Assembly (NCBI GenBank): GCA_002320485.1
Contig: DCKW01000070.1
Location: 3,540-13,457, forward strand
Reading direction: 5' to 3'
DNA length: 9,918 nucleotides
From: Micavibrio sp. UBA1664
GTDB taxonomy: Bacteria; Pseudomonadota; Alphaproteobacteria; Micavibrionales; UBA1664
The notes under the pieces are model-generated. The model was not told where the DNA came from, made no database searches, and saw nothing but the letters and a program-made list of their open reading frames with translations. Made by a program: the position numbers and the translations under genes. How positions within the stretch are numbered: position 1 is the stretch's first letter; the number at the start of each line of letters is the position of its first letter. Of the stretch, positions 5,950 through 9,918 are shown in pieces.

Positions 5950-6561
5950 ATGCTTGATGCTTTTGTCCGCCCGCTTATTGATCCGCCGTTAAATCGTGTG
6001 GCCCATATTTTATCACGTAGCCCCCTGAACCCTGATAGTGTAACAATTATCGGGTTTATCATAGGCATTGTTGCCTGTGTTACAGCCTTTATGGGGTTTT
6101 ATTATACCGCATTAATTTTTATTCTCCTCAACCGTATAATTGACGGTCTTGACGGGCCGATTGCGCGTGCCCAAAACAGGCAATCTGATTTCGGCGGATA
6201 TTTGGATATTGTTCTCGATTTTTTGATTTACGCCGGATTCCCTTTGTGCTTCGCGATGGGTATCGGCACGTCTCAGGCATTAACTGCAGGTATTTTTATT
6301 TTATTCTCCTTCATAGGAACAGGCACATCGTTTCTGGCCTATGCCATTCTTTGCGCCAAGCGCGGCATAAGCACAGAAGTACAAGGGAAAAAGACATTCT
6401 ATTTTTCAAACGGTCTGATGGAGGGAACGGAAACGATCATTTTTTTCATTCTCATCTGTTTGTTTCCGGTTTCTTTTGTTGCAATATGCTTCATTTTCGG
6501 CAGCCTTTGCCTCCTTACCACCACTCAGCGGATCTGGACTGCATACCGCACCTTTCAATAG
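5950..6561 (+). CDS. Second CDP-alcohol phosphatidyltransferase family protein, substrate unknown
   Basis: A 203-residue membrane protein starting only five bases after pssA, hence the same operon. The CDP-alcohol signature is complete and in register: D68, G69, A72, R73, G82, D86, D90, embedded in RIIDGLDGPIARA and FGGYLDIVLDF. LNPDSVTIIGF (26-36) is the conserved entry to the first helix, and about five hydrophobic segments follow. The family joins a CDP-activated lipid or alcohol to a second alcohol (glycerol phosphate, inositol, choline, another phospholipid). The sequence does not show which. It is not simply a duplicate of pssA: it lacks the SFGVAPA and FTGVPAPA blocks. No clear Shine-Dalgarno precedes the ATG, so coupling to pssA translation is plausible. 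Its end overlaps the convergent comM by seven bases. Confidence 0.9.
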   Translation: MLDAFVRPLIDPPLNRVAHILSRSPLNPDSVTIIGFIIGIVACVTAFMGFYYTALIFILLNRIIDGLDGPIARAQNRQSDFGGYLDIVLDFLIYAGFPLCFAMGIGTSQALTAGIFILFSFIGTGTSFLAYAILCAKRGISTEVQGKKTFYFSNGLMEGTETIIFFILICLFPVSFVAICFIFGSLCLLTTTQRIWTAYRTFQ

Positions 6562-8066
6562 GATTTGGGTCGCAGGAATAAAGCCTCGGCAATATGGTTT
6601 CTTGACAATTGAACAGGCCCGCCATCCAGATCGGCAATGGTGCGTGCCAATTTCAAAACACGGTAATATCCGCGTGCAGATAATTTGAGTTTTTCGATAG
6701 CCTTGTCAAAAAATTCCGCGGCATCATTTGCCAGGGCACAATATTTCTCAATCTCATCCGTTGTTAACAACGCATTTAACTTGCCCTCACCGTTACGCGT
6801 GTATTGTACCGCATGGGCAGCCTCCACTCTTGCTTTTATTTTGGCGCTGTCCTCTCCGCTATGACCGGTGCGCAGATCGGATAAGGATACAGGCGGAACA
6901 TCGATAAATATATCCATACGATCCATAAAGGGACCTGATATTTTCCCTTGATATTGGGCAATACTGGTTGGGTTACAGCGGCATTCCTGTTGGGATGAAC
7001 CATAATAACCGCATCGGCAGGGGTTCATGGCCGCCACCAGTTGAAAATCTGCCGGATAGACGGCACGCGATTGCACGCGGGCAATCACTGCCTGCCGTGT
7101 TTCCATCGGCTGGCGCAAGGATTCCAATGTCGAACGGTTAAATTCCGGTAATTCATCCAGAAACAACACACCCTGATGCGCCAGTGAAATCTCCCCCGGT
7201 TTTGCCTTTGTGCCCCCGCCAACCAGCGCCGGCAAAGATGCGGAGTGATGCGGATTACGAAACGGACGATGTCTGACCAACCCGCCCTCGGGGAGCGTTC
7301 CCGCAATTGAATGAATAACCGACACGTCCAGCGCTTCGCGCGCTGTCAGATCGGGCAAAATAGTAGGTAATCTTTCGGCCAACATCGATTTCCCCGATCC
7401 GGGCTCACCGCTCATAAGAATGTTGTGACGCCCTGCGGCGGCGATTTCCAGCGCACGACGGGCCGATTCCTGCCCCTTGATATCGCGCATGTCTTTACCG
7501 TATGCAGGAAAATGATTGTGCCCTGAAACAGCTGCACGCACATCAGCACTCATGACCTGGGTCCCCTTTAAATGATTGATCAGCTGTAGCAAATTTTGCG
7601 GGGCGAGAACATTATCAGACCCCGACCACGCCGCCTCGCCGCGGCACAGATAAGGGCAGATAAGGCCGTTATCGTTTGCCGCCGAATGCATGGCGGCGGG
7701 TAGTACGCCGGATATGGCACGTAATCCGCCATCCAGACCCATTTCACCAAGGGCGACAAAATCCTCCATAGCGTCGGCCGGAATAACCCCCATCGCGACA
7801 AGCAACCCAAGAGCAATAGGTAAATCATAGTGGGATCCCTCCTTTGTCACATCGGCAGGGGCAAGATTGACGGTGATCCGTTTGGGCGGAAGGGCAAGAC
7901 CCATTGCGTGGAGGGCAGAGCGTACACGCTCCCGCGATTCCCCCACCGCTTTATCGGGAAGACCGACGATTGTAAAGGCAGGAAGGCCGTTGGCAATGTG
8001 CACCTCGGCCTCGATCGGGATGGTTTCAATGCCATGAAAGGCCACAGTTTTAATTTTCGCAAGCAT
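6555..8066 (-). CDS. comM: ComM/YifB AAA+ helicase (Mg-chelatase-like)
   Basis: A complete 503-residue protein of normal family length. Residues 1-170 form the Lon-protease-like N-terminal domain, with NGLPAFTIVGLPDKAVGESR (26-45) and APADVTKEGSHYDLPIA (69-85). The AAA+ core has Walker A GEPGSGKS (220-227), Walker B LFLDELPEF (301-309), sensor 1 at AAMNPC (345-350), and sensor 2 around SARGYYRVLKLAR (463-475). C350, C352, C362 and C364 form a probable zinc site. ComM is known as a hexameric branch-migration helicase that extends heteroduplex during natural transformation. It is widespread, so its presence alone does not prove competence. The label magnesium chelatase reflects only ATPase similarity. 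It converges on the phospholipid operon and diverges from the gene at 8218. Confidence 0.96.
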   Translation of the reverse strand: MLAKIKTVAFHGIETIPIEAEVHIANGLPAFTIVGLPDKAVGESRERVRSALHAMGLALPPKRITVNLAPADVTKEGSHYDLPIALGLLVAMGVIPADAMEDFVALGEMGLDGGLRAISGVLPAAMHSAANDNGLICPYLCRGEAAWSGSDNVLAPQNLLQLINHLKGTQVMSADVRAAVSGHNHFPAYGKDMRDIKGQESARRALEIAAAGRHNILMSGEPGSGKSMLAERLPTILPDLTAREALDVSVIHSIAGTLPEGGLVRHRPFRNPHHSASLPALVGGGTKAKPGEISLAHQGVLFLDELPEFNRSTLESLRQPMETRQAVIARVQSRAVYPADFQLVAAMNPCRCGYYGSSQQECRCNPTSIAQYQGKISGPFMDRMDIFIDVPPVSLSDLRTGHSGEDSAKIKARVEAAHAVQYTRNGEGKLNALLTTDEIEKYCALANDAAEFFDKAIEKLKLSARGYYRVLKLARTIADLDGGPVQLSRNHIAEALFLRPKSY

Positions 8067-8217
8067 GGTTTTCTATTGTTTTCACAGCGAGAACAAAAAG
8101 GCAACAAAAATTTGTTTTTTCCACTCCCAATCTCTTGCAAACATGATACCCTTGGTGCATCTGTTGGTCGGTAAATTGTGTTATTATCGACATCTTAATC
8201 AATTCAAAGGGACGGGA
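8067..8217. promoter_or_regulatory. Divergent control region between comM and the 212-residue gene
   Basis: These 151 bases separate the two start codons and must carry both promoters. AACAAA (8103-8108) and TTTGTT (8111-8116) form a 6-base inverted repeat with a 2-base gap. A short open frame crosses the region in phase with the downstream gene, but its composition is not protein-like. AAAGGGACGGGA immediately before 8218 provides a good Shine-Dalgarno for the rightward gene. I found no -35/-10 pair in either direction that I would defend. Confidence 0.35.
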
Positions 8218-8856
8218 ATGGCGGGGCAGACACGTAAAAAATTAAATGAAAAAGAATTGGGCTCTCTTTACCTGATGAGCGAAACCCCGCTGGTGGTGGA
8301 TCGCGTTTTAAAAGGAAAATCTTATCAGGAATCCGATATCGGAGCCATGCATGACAGCCTGTCGCGTCATGCCCCGGATATGGCGATGATTGCCGTTTCC
8401 CTGTCGGGCAATCTTGTTGCCGAAGCGATGAAAATGACAGGGGATGAAGCCCTGTTCCCTTTAGCGGCGGAATTAAAATATTTATCCGTCAATACATTGG
8501 AAGAAGTCGGGCGTATCTGGATTGATGCGTGTCGCTATAACATTGCCAACGAGCAGGATATAGCCGATATCGTCAATGAATCCGCCGATATATTATGCAT
8601 GTTCGCCTCTATTTTTATGGAAGTCGCAGAAGCATGCACACCGCAACCTGATTTTATTCGAGCCATGGCCGCCGCATGTATGTACCAATGCGAGGCACAG
8701 GCCGACAGCGCACGTGCCATGATTGATAATGCCAATCCGCAACCCGATAAATCATCAATGGATCAAATTCCTTTGCCGGAGGAGTTGTACGGGCAACATC
8801 ATTATACCGATAATGTTGTGACCTTTACGCTGTTCGGAGAACAACAACCCCATTAA
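8218..8856 (+). CDS. Hypothetical 212-residue soluble helical protein
   Basis: I do not recognise this protein. The start at 8218 is chosen because AAAGGGACGGGA precedes it. An in-frame ATG at 8065 would add 51 residues of unlikely composition and overlap comM's start. The protein is soluble, without a signal peptide, and mainly alpha-helical. The N-terminus is charged (MAGQTRKKLNEKELGSLYL). The middle (residues about 50-150) is rich in Ala, Met and acidic residues, with patterns such as LFPLAAELKYLSVNTLEEVG and AMAAACMYQCEAQADSARA. The C-terminus is less ordered, with several His and Pro. A membrane protein gene of the fused MFS/spermidine-synthase family follows 22 bases later on the same strand, so the two are probably co-transcribed. 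Base composition is like the neighbours and gives no sign of recent transfer. Confidence 0.8.
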   Translation: MAGQTRKKLNEKELGSLYLMSETPLVVDRVLKGKSYQESDIGAMHDSLSRHAPDMAMIAVSLSGNLVAEAMKMTGDEALFPLAAELKYLSVNTLEEVGRIWIDACRYNIANEQDIADIVNESADILCMFASIFMEVAEACTPQPDFIRAMAAACMYQCEAQADSARAMIDNANPQPDKSSMDQIPLPEELYGQHHYTDNVVTFTLFGEQQPH

Positions 8857-8878
8857 GTATAAACGGAAGACATTATCC

Positions 8879-9918
8879 ATGGGCCTGACATACAGATTTT
8901 TAGGATTTTTATTACTCGTCAGCGCCTTCCTGCTGTTTCTGGTGCAACCCCTTGTGAGCAAAACATTGCTTCCCGTTCTGGGCGGAACGCCTGCTGTATG
9001 GACGACATCTATGCTGTTTTTCCAGATCTTGCTTTTGGGCGGATACTGCTGGGCTCATGTCATGATCAGATATATGCCCCTATATATACCTCCGCTACTG
9101 CAATTGATAATGATCATAACCGGATTTTTCATGATCCATACCGATGGTTTTACGCCGCCTGATTTTACAACGACAGATCCTGTCTGGTGGCAATTGAAAA
9201 CCATGTTTTTTATCGTCGGTATCCCCTATTTTGTTCTGGCGACCAATGCGCCGCTGTATCAGGCCCTTTATAGAAATTTTACGCAGCATACCTCAGGTGG
9301 CAAAACACCCTATGCGTTATATTCGCTTAGCAATATCGGGTCATTTGTTGCGCTGGCCAGTTATCCTTTTTTGTTTGAACCCTTGCTGACATTAGGCAAC
9401 CAATCTTTGGTATGGAAAATCGGATATGGCATATTATGCGTTTTGGTGGCCGGATCGGCCTTTCTGTTTTACCGCATCTATCGTAAAGAAAAACCTGCCC
9501 TGACCGCCGCACAAGCCGATAATGCGATGACGGCATCAAAAGATAAGAACGTATTTTCATGGAAACCGGTCTCACTCTGGTTATTACTGGCGTTTATACC
9601 GTCAAGTCTGATGCTTGGTGTTACATCGCATGTGACCACCGATATAGCATCGCTGCCCCTGTTATGGATTATTCCTCTTGCGGCCTATTTAACTAGCTTT
9701 ATCATCGCCTTTGCCGAACCGCCGTTATGGTGGGCTAGACATGATAAAAAAGCATTTTCACTGGCAATAATGAGTGCGGCGATAATGCTCCTCACAATTG
9801 TGTTCCCGACCTTAAAATATGAGATTTTTCTGCTAATCGTTCATTATACCGGCTTTTTTATGGTGGCAACTTATTGCCATTTATTATTGGCCCAAAGCAA
9901 ACCCGATACAAAATATCT
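8879..9918 (+). CDS. Fused MFS/spermidine synthase-family membrane protein, 3' end outside window
   Basis: Open from ATG 8879 to the right edge: 346 codons plus two bases, no stop. It begins with a hydrophobic helix, LGFLLLVSAFLLFLVQPLVS (8-27), and continues with many membrane helices. Diagnostic blocks of the fused MFS/spermidine-synthase family are LGGTPAVWTTSMLFFQ (34-49), ATNAPLYQ (121-128), YALYSLSNIGSFVALASYPF (145-164), and LGVTSHVTTDIASLPLLWII (246-265). Residues 333-345 (CHLLLAQSKPDTK) match the conserved segment before the LTxFY block. Members carry a C-terminal aminopropyltransferase-like domain, which would lie beyond this window. Whether it is present or active cannot be judged here. 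Polyamine synthesis by these proteins is generally unproven. A CGGAAG about ten bases upstream serves as Shine-Dalgarno, and the 22-base gap suggests an operon with the preceding gene. Confidence 0.88.
   Translation, partial: MGLTYRFLGFLLLVSAFLLFLVQPLVSKTLLPVLGGTPAVWTTSMLFFQILLLGGYCWAHVMIRYMPLYIPPLLQLIMIITGFFMIHTDGFTPPDFTTTDPVWWQLKTMFFIVGIPYFVLATNAPLYQALYRNFTQHTSGGKTPYALYSLSNIGSFVALASYPFLFEPLLTLGNQSLVWKIGYGILCVLVAGSAFLFYRIYRKEKPALTAAQADNAMTASKDKNVFSWKPVSLWLLLAFIPSSLMLGVTSHVTTDIASLPLLWIIPLAAYLTSFIIAFAEPPLWWARHDKKAFSLAIMSAAIMLLTIVFPTLKYEIFLLIVHYTGFFMVATYCHLLLAQSKPDTKY

Noticed and set aside
6555..8066. Calling the AAA+ gene a magnesium chelatase subunit
   Set aside because: The Lon-like N-terminal domain, the four-Cys cluster and the 503-residue length are those of ComM/YifB. 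No chlorophyll genes are nearby.
8065..8217. N-terminal extension of the 212-residue gene from an ATG at 8065
   Set aside because: The 51 extra residues have non-protein-like composition, the ATG overlaps the comM start codon, and a good Shine-Dalgarno precedes 8218.

Overview
The window looks like a chromosomal segment of a moderate-GC alphaproteobacterium. The main evidence is a short, membrane-anchored Psd of the Rhizobium/Rickettsia type directly followed by a roughly 260-residue PssA, together with a BTLCP-family (LapG-like) protease. The exact lineage cannot be read from the sequence alone. There are eleven protein-coding genes. The last runs off the right edge. I see no tRNA, rRNA, CRISPR array or insertion sequence, and no gene-free stretch longer than about 150 bases.

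Left part (53-1845, + strand): a DxD-motif glycosyltransferase-like protein, then a LapG-like periplasmic cysteine protease. The protease has an unexpected N-terminal cytoplasmic MshEN module: two 24-residue c-di-GMP-binding motifs with a 5-residue spacer, followed by one membrane segment. A strong intrinsic terminator ends this block.

Middle left (1908-4360, - strand): a compact three-gene operon. In transcription order it holds a secreted LprI/DUF1311 protein with an extra C-terminal domain, a LOG-type phosphoribohydrolase (4-base ATGA overlap), and a soluble GGEEF diguanylate cyclase with a degenerate inhibitory site. The cyclase converges on the MshEN-protease gene, so a c-di-GMP producer and a putative c-di-GMP-controlled protease sit tail to tail.

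Middle right (4397-6561, + strand): a phospholipid operon of psd, pssA and a second CDP-alcohol phosphatidyltransferase. Psd and PssA make phosphatidylserine and then phosphatidylethanolamine at the inner membrane. The third enzyme's product is unknown. The Psd has Cys in place of the normally invariant Asp of its SPADG motif.

Right part: comM (- strand), converging with a 7-base overlap on the phospholipid operon. Divergent from it is a 212-residue hypothetical gene followed closely by the N-terminal two-thirds or so of a membrane protein of the fused MFS/spermidine-synthase family.

The most novel item is the MshEN-TM-BTLCP protein (919-1845). It would combine in one chain the c-di-GMP sensing that LapD provides and the protease activity of LapG. 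The second is the Asp-to-Cys change in Psd.
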